From positions 124,001 through 188,000 of the forward strand of contig NZ_VIRF01000058.1 of assembly GCF_008107685.1 (NCBI RefSeq): a stretch of DNA of 64,000 bases, read 5' to 3'. This stretch comes from Novosphingobium sp. BW1 (GTDB lineage Bacteria > Pseudomonadota > Alphaproteobacteria > Sphingomonadales > Sphingomonadaceae). The translations under genes were made by a program, and so were the position numbers. The first letter of the stretch is position 1. The number at the start of each line of letters is the position of its first letter. Of this stretch, positions 50,299-60,527 are shown one piece after another. The notes under the pieces were generated by a model, which worked only from the letters and a program-made list of their open reading frames with translations, was not told the DNA's origin and ran no database searches.

Positions 50299-52386
50299 AT
50301 GAACGATTTTCTGCTTGAACTGCGCTCCGAGGAAATTCCCGCCCGCATGCAGGCTGGTGCACGCGCGGACCTGGAAAAGCTCTTCCGCAAGGAAATGCAG
50401 GATGCAGGCGTTTCGGTGGGCGGCATTACCGTCTACTCGACGCCGCGTCGCCTTGCCCTGATCGCGAAGGGCCTGCCGCTTCAGACCCAGGCCGTGCGCG
50501 AGGAAACCAAGGGCCCTGCCACCAGCGCGCCCGAACAGGCGCTTGCCGGGTTCCTGCGCAAGACGGGGCTGGACAAAGACCAGCTTGAAGTCCGCGACAT
50601 CAAGGGCAAGGACACCTACTTCGCGGTCGTCGAAAAGCCGGGCCGCGCCGTGGCCGACGTGCTGGCCGACGCCATCCCCGCGATCATCCGCGCCTTCCCC
50701 TGGCCCAAGTCGCAGCGCTGGGGCGCCGCCTCGCTGAGCCCGGAATCCTTGCGCTGGGTGCGCCCGCTCTCGGGCATCGTCGCCATCCTGGGCGATGAAC
50801 TGGTCGAATGCGCAGTCGAGGGTATCGCCTCGGGCCGCGTCACCAAGGGCCACCGTTTCCTCGCGCCGGGCGAGATCACGCTTTCGGGCGCGGACACCTA
50901 CGTCGAGACGCTGCGCGCCGCCTACGTGCTTGTCGACCATGCCGAGCGTCAGGACCTCATCCGCAGCAAGGCCGCCGAAGCTGCTAGCGCCGCAGGCCTC
51001 ACGCTGGTCGAGGACGAGGGCCTCGTGATCGAGAATGCAGGGCTCACCGAATGGCCGGTGCCGCTGCTGGGTCGGTTCGACGAGGACTTCCTCGAAGTGC
51101 CGCCCGAAACCATCCAGCTCACCGCGCGCGTTAATCAGAAGTATTTCGTGTGCGAGAAGGACGGCAAACTCGCCGACGCCTTCGTGTGCACCGCGAACAT
51201 AGCCGCTGTTGACGGGGGCGAGGGCATCGTTGCGGGCAACCGCAAGGTGCTCGCCGCACGCCTGTCCGACGCACGCTTCTTCTGGGAGCAGGACCGCAAG
51301 ACGCCGCTTTCGAAGCAGGCCGAAAAGCTGGGCCGCATCACTTTCCATGAAAAGCTGGGCACGGTTGCCGACAAAGTCGAGCGCGTGGCCAAGCTGGCGG
51401 AATGGCTGGCCGCTGAGGGTATTGTACCCAACTGCGATCCCGTGCTGGCCCGCAAGGCGGCCGAACTGTGCAAGGCCGACCTCGTTACCGAAATGGTCGG
51501 CGAGTTCCCTGAACTCCAGGGCCTGATGGGCGGCTACTACGCCCGCGCCGAAGGCCTGGGCGATGAAATCGCCGACGCCATCCGCGACCACTACAAGCCG
51601 GTTGGCGCAGGCGATGACGTGCCCACCGCTTCGGTTTCGGTGGCCGTGGCGCTGGCAGACAAGCTCGATACGCTGCACAGCTTCTTCGAAATCGACGAGA
51701 AGCCCACGGGCTCGAAGGACCCCTTCGCACTTCGCCGCTCTGCCCTGGGCGTCATTCGCCTGATCACTGACAACAACCTGCGTTTCGGGGTTGCTAAAGG
51801 TGACCTCCTCGAATTCTTCGCCGACCGTCTCAAGGTCCAGCAGAAGGAAGCGGGCGTTCGCCACGACCTGATCGACGCGGTGTTCGCGCTGGGTGGTGAA
51901 GATGATCTCGTTCGTCTGCTGGCCCGCGTCCACGCGCTCCAGGCCTTTGTCCAAACAGACGATGGCGCAAACCTGCTGGCGGGCTACAAGCGCGCCAACA
52001 ACATCCTCAGGAAGGAAGGGTTTGCCGGCGATGAGCGCATCGCGCGCACGGGCGACGAGGATCCGATGGAGAACGTCGACGATCCCGATATGGCGCAGAT
52101 CTACGCCCAGCGCGGAGCTCTGTCCTACACGCCCGAACCGGCCGAACAGGCGCTGATGGACGCGCTGGCCGCTGCAGCGCCGAAGGCGGAAAGCGACGTG
52201 GCGGCGGAGGACTTCGCCGGTGCGATGGCCGCGCTCGCCTCGCTGCGGGCTCCGATTGACGCATTTTTCAACGATGTAACCGTAAACGACAGCGATCCGG
52301 CGAAGCGCACGGAACGGTTGGGCCTCCTCGACCGTTTCCGCGCTGCAGTGCACAAAGTGGCTGACTTCTCCCGGATCGAAGGCTAG
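50299..52386 (+). CDS. glyS: Glycyl-tRNA synthetase beta subunit
   Basis: The 695-residue tRNA-recognition subunit. It starts MNDFLLELRSEEIPARMQAGA, and shows TPRRLALIAKGLP, FPWPKSQRWGAASLSPESLRWVRPL, TKGHRFLAPG, VPPETIQLTARVNQKYFVC, the HD-like FHEKLGTVADKVERVAKLAEWLA, DLVTEMVGEFPELQGLMGGYYA, and a C-terminal DALR anticodon-binding region ending FFNDVTVNDSDPAKRTERLGLLDRF. ATG at 50299 chosen because it is 1 bp after the glyQ stop. Normal length. Confidence 0.97.
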   Translation: MNDFLLELRSEEIPARMQAGARADLEKLFRKEMQDAGVSVGGITVYSTPRRLALIAKGLPLQTQAVREETKGPATSAPEQALAGFLRKTGLDKDQLEVRDIKGKDTYFAVVEKPGRAVADVLADAIPAIIRAFPWPKSQRWGAASLSPESLRWVRPLSGIVAILGDELVECAVEGIASGRVTKGHRFLAPGEITLSGADTYVETLRAAYVLVDHAERQDLIRSKAAEAASAAGLTLVEDEGLVIENAGLTEWPVPLLGRFDEDFLEVPPETIQLTARVNQKYFVCEKDGKLADAFVCTANIAAVDGGEGIVAGNRKVLAARLSDARFFWEQDRKTPLSKQAEKLGRITFHEKLGTVADKVERVAKLAEWLAAEGIVPNCDPVLARKAAELCKADLVTEMVGEFPELQGLMGGYYARAEGLGDEIADAIRDHYKPVGAGDDVPTASVSVAVALADKLDTLHSFFEIDEKPTGSKDPFALRRSALGVIRLITDNNLRFGVAKGDLLEFFADRLKVQQKEAGVRHDLIDAVFALGGEDDLVRLLARVHALQAFVQTDDGANLLAGYKRANNILRKEGFAGDERIARTGDEDPMENVDDPDMAQIYAQRGALSYTPEPAEQALMDALAAAAPKAESDVAAEDFAGAMAALASLRAPIDAFFNDVTVNDSDPAKRTERLGLLDRFRAAVHKVADFSRIEG

Positions 52387-52438
52387 TATTTTTGCTCGGC
52401 CTGGAGGAGGGCCGGACGTAATTAGGAAAGCCAATACA

Positions 52439-55102
<2,664 letters not shown>

Positions 55103-55112
55103 GCAGGAAAAG

Positions 55113-55141
55113 GGCGGCGTCGAGGCGCTCTCGACGCCGCC
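55113..55141. terminator. Bidirectional terminator after ppdK
   Basis: A perfect 12-bp stem GGCGGCGTCGAG/CTCGACGCCGCC with 5-nt loop, 10 bp after the ppdK stop and 6 bp before the end of the convergent methyltransferase. On the minus strand it is followed by CTTTTCC. Confidence 0.7.
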
Positions 55142-55147
55142 TCTCGA

Positions 55148-55915
55148 TTACTTTCGCCAGCCCGAAAGGGTAAGGATCTCGAAAGTTTCCACGGTTCGGC
55201 CGTCTTCACCCCGCGCGGTGAAGGCGGCCGAAGCGCGTTTACGGGTGGCCTTGCCGAGGATCGGGCCTGGATCGCTCAGCACGTTCGAGGCGCCTTGGGC
55301 ACGCAGGTCCGTCACCAGGCCCTCCAGGCTACGGAAGGCGACCCTGAGCGGGCGCTGGTCGATCACCGGATCGGCAAAGAGCGTGCGCTGGAGCAATTCG
55401 CCGCCCGCGCGCACGTCGACCATCGGGTGGAGTCGGGGCGCAGGGCGCTCACCGTCGGCTTCCAGCATGGCTTCGCGCAGGTTCTGCAGGCTGCCGAGCG
55501 ACAGGAAGCTGGCGATCATCAGGCCGCCTTGCACGAGCGCGCGGCGGATGTGGATGAGGGCGCCGGGAAGATCGTTGACGGTGTCGAGCGTGCCCAGGCT
55601 CACGATCAGGTCGAATTCGCCGAAGGGATAGGGCTGCTCCTCGTCGAAACCGTCGGCCGGATCGATCTCGGTGACCTCGCGGCCTACCGCGCGCATCACG
55701 CGGCCCAGTTCTCCGGTGTAGTCGCCCACGATGAGCACTGTCCGGGGCTCGAAGCGCAGAAAGCCGAGTCGCTCGAGGACATCCTCGATCATGTCCTCGA
55801 TGAGGTAGCGCGCCGCGTTTGGGCGCTCCTGCAGGTGGCGCAAGCGCTGACGCAGGGCCGTTCGGCGGCTGCGCGAAAAGATGCGGGGCGGGGTGCGGGG
55901 AGGTGTGCTGGCCAT
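55148..55915 (-). CDS. SAM-dependent methyltransferase, NDUFAF5/BioC-like
   Basis: A 255-residue class I methyltransferase. The N-terminal segment RSRRTALRQRLRHLQERPNAARYLIEDMIEDVLERL is typical of the BioC/NDUFAF5 branch. The SAM-binding motif I is RTVLIVGDYTGELGRVM (V-G-D-Y-T-G in place of the canonical GxGxG). DLIVSLGTLDTVNDLPGALIHIRRALVQGGLMIASFL covers motifs II-III. NDUFAF5 relatives hydroxylate or methylate complex I subunits. In this bacterial relative the substrate is unknown. It is divergent from comF, and in sphingomonads the pair is often adjacent. Confidence 0.85.
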   Translation of the reverse strand: MASTPPRTPPRIFSRSRRTALRQRLRHLQERPNAARYLIEDMIEDVLERLGFLRFEPRTVLIVGDYTGELGRVMRAVGREVTEIDPADGFDEEQPYPFGEFDLIVSLGTLDTVNDLPGALIHIRRALVQGGLMIASFLSLGSLQNLREAMLEADGERPAPRLHPMVDVRAGGELLQRTLFADPVIDQRPLRVAFRSLEGLVTDLRAQGASNVLSDPGPILGKATRKRASAAFTARGEDGRTVETFEILTLSGWRK

Positions 55916-55988
55916 GACCGCTCCCTGCCGCGTTGGTTAAAAGGTTGCAACCGCTTGTGCGGCAAGGCCGCGTGCCTAGGCTGCATCC

Positions 55989-56729
55989 ATGCGCATCCGC
56001 GAGGCCTTCACTCCGCTTATAGACCTCGTGTTTCCGCCGCGATGCCCCTTGTGTGGGGACATGATCGCGACGCAGACGGGTCTCTGCGCGGATTGCTGGA
56101 GCCAGCTGGCACTCCCGGGAACGCCGGCCTGCGCAAGCTGTGGGCGTCCTTTCGCGCATCAGGTCGCGGAAGGAAGTTTCTGTGCACCGTGTCTGAAAAA
56201 CCCTCCACGGCACGACGGGATCGCTTCGGCAACACTCTATAATGCGGCCTCGCGCAAGCTGGTTCTGGCGCTCAAGCATGGTAACCGCATCGGGCTGGCA
56301 CCGTTGCTTGCGCAATTGATGCTGGCACGGCTGCCCTTTCTCGATGAGCATTGGCTTGTGGTTCCGGTGCCACTGCACCGCTGGCGCCTGTGGCAAAGGG
56401 GCTACAATCAGTCCGCTGAGCTTGCGAAGGGGCTCGCCCGACCACGCGGGGCACGGCTCCTGCCCGAGGGGCTCGTACGTACGAAGTCGACGCCCTCGCT
56501 GGGCGGGCTTGGGGCAGTTGCCCGCAAGCGTGCGCTCTCTGGCGCAATTCGTGTAAATCCTCGGATGATGGCGAGATTCCAAGGTGCGCGGGTGGTGCTG
56601 GTCGACGATGTGATGACCAGCGGTGCCACAACGGATGCGTGCGTGTCGGCGCTCAAGAAGGCGGGCGCGAAGACGGTGGTCATCGCGTGTTTTGCGCGCG
56701 TCCTCAACGAAGCGCTTAGTGCCACATGA
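55989..56729 (+). CDS. comF: ComF-family phosphoribosyltransferase-like protein
   Basis: A 246-residue ComF family member. A four-Cys zinc module (FPPRCPLCGDMI..GLCADCW, then CASCGRPF..GSFCAPCL) occupies residues 14-70. The phosphoribosyltransferase domain has LVVPVPLHRWRLWQRGYNQSAELAKGLA and VVLVDDVMTSGATTDACVSALKKAGA, the PRPP-binding loop. ComF proteins take part in DNA uptake in competent species and may serve other roles elsewhere. ATG at 55989. Monocistronic and divergent from the methyltransferase. Confidence 0.93.
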   Translation: MRIREAFTPLIDLVFPPRCPLCGDMIATQTGLCADCWSQLALPGTPACASCGRPFAHQVAEGSFCAPCLKNPPRHDGIASATLYNAASRKLVLALKHGNRIGLAPLLAQLMLARLPFLDEHWLVVPVPLHRWRLWQRGYNQSAELAKGLARPRGARLLPEGLVRTKSTPSLGGLGAVARKRALSGAIRVNPRMMARFQGARVVLVDDVMTSGATTDACVSALKKAGAKTVVIACFARVLNEALSAT

Positions 56730-56811
56730 ATGTCATCCAGGTGGTGCACTAGGCACGTGTCAGGAAGCTTTACGCGGTCTGGCCAATGGTCGGAAGTTTT
56801 TGGGACAGAAT

Positions 56812-56844
56812 CGAAAACGCCCGGAATGACTGGCATTCCGGGCG
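56812..56844 (-). terminator. Terminator on minus strand without upstream gene
   Basis: A perfect 11-bp stem CGCCCGGAATG/CATTCCGGGCG with 5-nt loop (56844-56818), followed on the minus strand by TTTTCG. Read on the plus strand (downstream of comF by 90 bp) the flank is GTCCTCG, without T-run, so the minus orientation is favoured. Confidence 0.75.
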
Positions 56845-57000
56845 TCCTCGTGACGAAACTATGCGGACCCTGCGAATCGAAGCAACTTCCCCTAAGTCGC
56901 TTGGTCCGTCCCTCAAGGCGGCAGGTCCTTTGTTCGTGAAGCCTGCCGCAAATTCTCCCTGAACCGTGGCGCTTGTCATTCAGCACCCTATGGGTCAGAA
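56812..57000 (-). ncRNA. Candidate 6S-like structured RNA
   Basis: No protein gene lies on this strand, yet a terminator ends it. The fold has closing stem GACCC/GGGTC (56996-56992 with 56870-56866). Next is a large bubble whose 3' side holds a small GAAG-TTG-CTTC hairpin (56889-56879). An arm follows, with AAG-CGC/GCG-A-CTT and GGTTC/GGACC (56965-56961 with 56907-56903) and an 8-bp apical stem GCGGCAGG/CCTGCCGC (56949-56942 with 56925-56918). A long rod with a central bubble and a 3'-side bubble hairpin is the shape of 6S RNA, the RNA polymerase inhibitor. The start is undefined and the 6S name is inference. The structure itself is visible. Confidence 0.4.
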
Positions 57001-57091
57001 GCAGCCCCCCAGCTGCAACACCTTTTTCCGTCACTGGGCGGCAATTGGAAAGCGGTTTCCGGGAATAGGAACGATTTTGGGTCGCAGCTGT

Positions 57092-57107
57092 TGTTATACT
57101 GCAACAA
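57092..57107. promoter_or_regulatory. Putative Zur-type operator upstream of hisI
   Basis: TGTTATACTGCAACAA, imperfect palindrome, 40 bp before the hisI ATG and overlapping a TTATAC/TATAAC -10-like element on each strand. It is identical at 15 of 16 positions to the element before the histidine-rich TonB receptor. Assignment to the zinc repressor Zur is inferred from that gene and from known hisI membership of Zur regulons. Confidence 0.55.
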
Positions 57108-57146
57108 TCGAAACCCGCGGCCTCGTGTTAGAGGAACTTTTGGAAA

Positions 57147-57524
57147 ATGGCAGACGGTTGCAATGCCGATCGGGAACAGGGCACCGCGTTCCTTCCCAAG
57201 TTTGACGCGCAGGGCCTCTTGATTGCAATCGCGGTCGACGCGCAGACCAAGGATATCCTGATGGTCGCCTACATGGACGAGGAAGCACTCGCCAAGACGC
57301 GTGAGACCCGCCTTGCCCATTTCCATTCCCGTTCACGGGGCAAGCTCTGGCTTAAGGGAGAAACCTCGGGGCACTTCCTCCGTGTCCAGGACATCCAGGT
57401 CGATTGCGATCAGGATGCGCTCACCCTGGTGGTAAAACCCGAAGGCCCGGCCTGCCACACCGGCGCGCGCCGCTGTTTCTACCGCCGCCTTGAGGGCGAC
57501 GAACTGGTTCACTTCGCCGACTGA
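57147..57524 (+). CDS. hisI: Phosphoribosyl-AMP cyclohydrolase
   Basis: A 125-residue HisI that opens the adenine ring of phosphoribosyl-AMP in the third step of histidine synthesis. It is a zinc enzyme. Motifs: LIAIAVDAQTKDILMVAYMDEEAL, THFHSRSR-like AHFHSRSRGKLWLKGETSGHFL, QDIQVDCDQDAL and GPACHTGARRCFYR. All three zinc cysteines (in DCDQD, ACHTG and RRC) and the Mg-binding aspartates are present. It is a stand-alone gene, not in a his operon. A candidate Zur operator lies upstream, so it may be a zinc-responsive copy (inference). Confidence 0.95.
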   Translation: MADGCNADREQGTAFLPKFDAQGLLIAIAVDAQTKDILMVAYMDEEALAKTRETRLAHFHSRSRGKLWLKGETSGHFLRVQDIQVDCDQDALTLVVKPEGPACHTGARRCFYRRLEGDELVHFAD

Positions 57525-57546
57525 GCGCAGCCGGAAAAAGTTGGAG

Positions 57547-57568
57547 CGCCCTCACGCCGCTGAGGGCG
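57547..57568. terminator. Hairpin between hisI and dienelactone hydrolase genes
   Basis: An 8-bp stem CGCCCTCA/TGAGGGCG with 6-nt loop, 22 bp after the hisI stop and overlapping the last codons of the convergent gene. TTTCC follows on the plus strand, so it may end the hisI transcript. Confidence 0.5.
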
Positions 57569-58274
57569 TTTCCAGAACTTCGTCGAAGAAGCTGCGCATG
57601 GCCGCCCAGGATTGGCGATCCGCGCTGGGGTCATAGCCAATGGCCTCGCTGCCGCGTGCATCGCTTCCGGGATCGGTGAAGCCATGGCACACGCGGCTGT
57701 AGGCATGGAAATGCCAGTCCGCGCCGCCGTGGTCCATTTCCTCCCAGAACGAGAGGACCTGGTCACGCGGCACCATCGGATCGCCATCGCCATGGCAGAT
57801 GAGCAGGCGAGTTGCGATGCTGTCGTGATGGGCCGGACTGTCGGTCGAGAGAAGGCCGTGGAAACTTACAGCGGCGCGCAGGGGGTGGCGATCGCGAGCC
57901 GCCTCGAGAACTGCCTGTCCGCCCATGCAATATCCCGCGGCCAATAGCGGCAAATTCTCCGCTTCTGGGAGGTCGCGCAGCGCGGCGATGGCTGCGGCAA
58001 TACGCCCCCGGTAATGTTTCACGTTCGTGCACAAGGCCTCGGCCAACCCGCGAGCAGCTTCGAAGTCGGTGACCGGTTCGCCGTAGAAGTCCGCTACGAA
58101 AACCAGAAAGCCCAGTTCCGCGTACATCGCCGCGCGGCGCTCGATGGCCGGGGTAATGTTCATGATCGTCGGGTACAGCACAAGGGCGGCGCGCGCAGCG
58201 CCGACCGGACAGGCGATCCATCCAGTCAGCTCTGTGCCCGCGTGATGGTAGCTGTGCGCGCTGAGGTCGCTCAT
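57552..58274 (-). CDS. Dienelactone hydrolase family protein
   Basis: A 240-residue alpha/beta hydrolase of the dienelactone hydrolase family. The nucleophile elbow is GYCMGG with a cysteine (about residue 115), as in true dienelactone hydrolases. The acid is in HGDGDPMVP and the histidine in [10 protein letters not shown]. Substrate unknown. Its ATG overlaps the cysK stop by 4 bp (ATGA), which places it last in the TonB receptor-MFS-cysK unit. Confidence 0.9.
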   Translation of the reverse strand: MSDLSAHSYHHAGTELTGWIACPVGAARAALVLYPTIMNITPAIERRAAMYAELGFLVFVADFYGEPVTDFEAARGLAEALCTNVKHYRGRIAAAIAALRDLPEAENLPLLAAGYCMGGQAVLEAARDRHPLRAAVSFHGLLSTDSPAHHDSIATRLLICHGDGDPMVPRDQVLSFWEEMDHGGADWHFHAYSRVCHGFTDPGSDARGSEAIGYDPSADRQSWAAMRSFFDEVLETPSAA

Positions 58275-59188
58275 TCGGGCAGGAAGTCGGGCACTGAGAG
58301 ATAGCGCTCGCCAGTGTCATAGTTGAAGCCCATCACGCGGCTGCCAGCAGGCAGATCGGCCAGCTTGTACTTGATTGCAGCAAGCGTCGCGCCCGAACTG
58401 ATGCCCACCAGCATGCCTTCCCTGGTCGCGCATTCGCGCGCCATGGCCTTGGCTTCGGCGCCGTCGATCTTGATTGCGCCGTCGATGGCTTTGGTGTGCA
58501 GATTGGAGGGGATGAAGCCTGCCCCTATACCCTGGATCGGATGCGGGCCTGGCTGACCACCTGAGATGACAGGGGAGAGTTCGGGTTCGACAGCATAGGC
58601 CTTCATTTCGGGCCAGGTTGCCTTCAGAGCTTCGGCGCAGCCGGTGAGATGCCCGCCGGTGCCCACGCCTGTGATGAGCGCGTCGATAGGGCTGTCCGCG
58701 AAGTCGGCCAGGATTTCCTGTGCGGTCGTGCGCGCGTGGATCGCCGGGTTCGCGGCGTTGTCGAATTGCTGGGGCATCCAGGCGCCGGGTGTCTCGGCCA
58801 CAATTGCGCTGGCGCGCTCGATCGCCCCCTTCATACCCTTCTCGCGCGGGGTCAGGTCGAAGCTGGCGCCATAGGCAAGCATCAGGCGGCGGCGCTCGAT
58901 CGACATCGATTCGGGCATGACGAGGATCAGCTTGTAGCCCTTGACGGCGGCCACCATGGCAAGGCCGATACCGGTATTGCCCGAAGTCGGCTCGACGATG
59001 GTGCCGCCAGGCTTCAGACTCCCGTCGGCCTCGGCCGCCTCGATCATGGCAAGCGCAATGCGGTCCTTGATCGAACCGCCCGGATTGGTGCGCTCCGACT
59101 TCACCCATACTTCATGGTCGGGGAACAGCCGCGCGAGGCGGATGTGCGGGGTGTTGCCGATTGTATCGAGAACGCTGTTGGCCTTCAT
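58271..59188 (-). CDS. cysK: Cysteine synthase A (O-acetylserine sulfhydrylase)
   Basis: A 305-residue fold-type II PLP enzyme that makes cysteine from O-acetylserine and sulfide. It shows the PLP lysine in [16 protein letters not shown] (around residue 44), the substrate loop [11 protein letters not shown], the phosphate-binding [10 protein letters not shown] and the C-terminal [10 protein letters not shown] and DTGERYLS. It has the NPGGSIKD form common in sphingomonads rather than the enterobacterial form. It is in tight linkage with an MFS gene upstream (15 bp) and a dienelactone hydrolase downstream (overlap), an unusual setting for a housekeeping cysK. Confidence 0.95.
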   Translation of the reverse strand: MKANSVLDTIGNTPHIRLARLFPDHEVWVKSERTNPGGSIKDRIALAMIEAAEADGSLKPGGTIVEPTSGNTGIGLAMVAAVKGYKLILVMPESMSIERRRLMLAYGASFDLTPREKGMKGAIERASAIVAETPGAWMPQQFDNAANPAIHARTTAQEILADFADSPIDALITGVGTGGHLTGCAEALKATWPEMKAYAVEPELSPVISGGQPGPHPIQGIGAGFIPSNLHTKAIDGAIKIDGAEAKAMARECATREGMLVGISSGATLAAIKYKLADLPAGSRVMGFNYDTGERYLSVPDFLPE

Positions 59189-59203
59189 GGCTCCGGGTCC
59201 CTC

Positions 59204-60484
59204 TTAGTAATGTTGTTCAAATGTCCGCGCGCGCCGGATCTCGGGAAACAGCACGGCCCAGACGGCAGTAACGAATATGGCCCCGGCGCCGCCGAAAACA
59301 ACGGCGCCTGTTGCACCCAGCAGCGCCGCGGCCACGCCTGACTGCATTTCGCCCAGTTCGTTGGAGGCTGAAATGGCAAGGCCGGAAATCGCCGAGACGC
59401 GCCCGCGCTTGTCATCGGGCGTGCGCAGTTGGACCAAGGAGCCACGGATGAACACAGACACCATGTCGGCTGCACCCAGAAGAGCCAGGAACACTAGCGA
59501 CAGCATGAAGTTGCGTGAAAGCCCGAAAGCCAGCGTCGCGACGCCATAGGCCGCAACCGACCAGAGCATCTTCGAGCCCACCTCCTTCGAGAGTGGTCGG
59601 AAGGAGAGGATCACGCCGACGATGGCGGCACCGGCTGCGGTTGCCGCACGCATCTCACCAAGGCCTTGCGGCCCGACCTGGAGAATGTCGCGCGCAAAGA
59701 CCGGGAGGAGCGCGGTGGCTCCGCCCAAGAGCACGGCGAAGAGATCCAGCGAGATGCAGCCGAAGAGAAAGCGTTCGTTCCAGATGAAATGAAAGCCGTC
59801 GATGATCTGGCGTACCGGGTGGGCCTTGCGTGCGTCGGCGTGGAGTGGAGGCATGTTCCGAATCGAGAGGATCGCGACGGCGGCGACGACCTCGGCGACG
59901 GCTGAGACAGTATAGGGGAGGGGCCTGTCCCAGGCAAAGAGGTAGCCCGCCACGGCCGGGCCGAAGATGACCCCGATCTGCATGGCCATCGAATTGAGCG
60001 CAATGGCCTTGGGAATCATGGCCGCAGGCACAATGTTGGGGGCAATTGCTCCCATGGCGGGTCGCACGAAGACGCGCACGGTACCGTGAAGCACGCCAAA
60101 AGCATAGAGCACGGGCAGGTTGCGCAGCTCCATGGCGGTAGTAACGGCAAGGCCGATGGCGACGAGGCAGTCGAGGAAAGCGGCCGATCCGGCGAGCTTG
60201 CGGCGGTCCATGCGGTCGGCAAGCACGCCGGCGACCGGCGTGAGCAGGAATATCGGAATGAACTGGGCTAGCCCCAGGAGGCCGAGCTGGAAGGAGGCTT
60301 GCGCAATCGACATTCCATAATCGGCGCGGGCCACGTCATAGAGTTGGTAGCCTATGATGACGACCATGCCGGTCGAGGCGAGCACCGCACAGAAGCGGGC
60401 GAGCCAGAACCGGCGGTAGTCTGCGATCTGCAGTGGAGATGTTGGTGCGGCGGAGGGGCTTTTCGTAGTCACGGGACGCTGCAT
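59204..60484 (-). CDS. MFS transporter, EntS-like exporter class
   Basis: A 426-residue twelve-helix major facilitator. From the ATG at 60484 it begins MQRPVTTKSPS, and a TTG at 60508 is an alternative. Core: LQIADYRRFWLARFCAVLASTGMVVIIGYQLYDVA, then the loop 2-3 motif GVLADRMDRRKLAG, and RTPDDKRGRVSAISGLA near the C-terminus. This layout is that of the MFS group (TIGR00900-like) that includes the enterobactin exporter EntS, though the cargo cannot be told from sequence. It lies 43 bp after the TonB receptor and 15 bp before cysK. Confidence 0.88.
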   Translation of the reverse strand: MQRPVTTKSPSAAPTSPLQIADYRRFWLARFCAVLASTGMVVIIGYQLYDVARADYGMSIAQASFQLGLLGLAQFIPIFLLTPVAGVLADRMDRRKLAGSAAFLDCLVAIGLAVTTAMELRNLPVLYAFGVLHGTVRVFVRPAMGAIAPNIVPAAMIPKAIALNSMAMQIGVIFGPAVAGYLFAWDRPLPYTVSAVAEVVAAVAILSIRNMPPLHADARKAHPVRQIIDGFHFIWNERFLFGCISLDLFAVLLGGATALLPVFARDILQVGPQGLGEMRAATAAGAAIVGVILSFRPLSKEVGSKMLWSVAAYGVATLAFGLSRNFMLSLVFLALLGAADMVSVFIRGSLVQLRTPDDKRGRVSAISGLAISASNELGEMQSGVAAALLGATGAVVFGGAGAIFVTAVWAVLFPEIRRARTFEQHY

Positions 60485-60527
60485 GGCAGTGAGGCCGGGA
60501 GTTGCCAAGCCATGCAGCGTTTTATCA

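Noticed and set aside
56850..57020. 4.5S/SRP RNA between comF and hisI
   Set aside because: The conserved SRP apical sequence (GGTCAG..GGAA..AGCAGCC) is absent, so a 6S-like or unknown RNA is the better guess.
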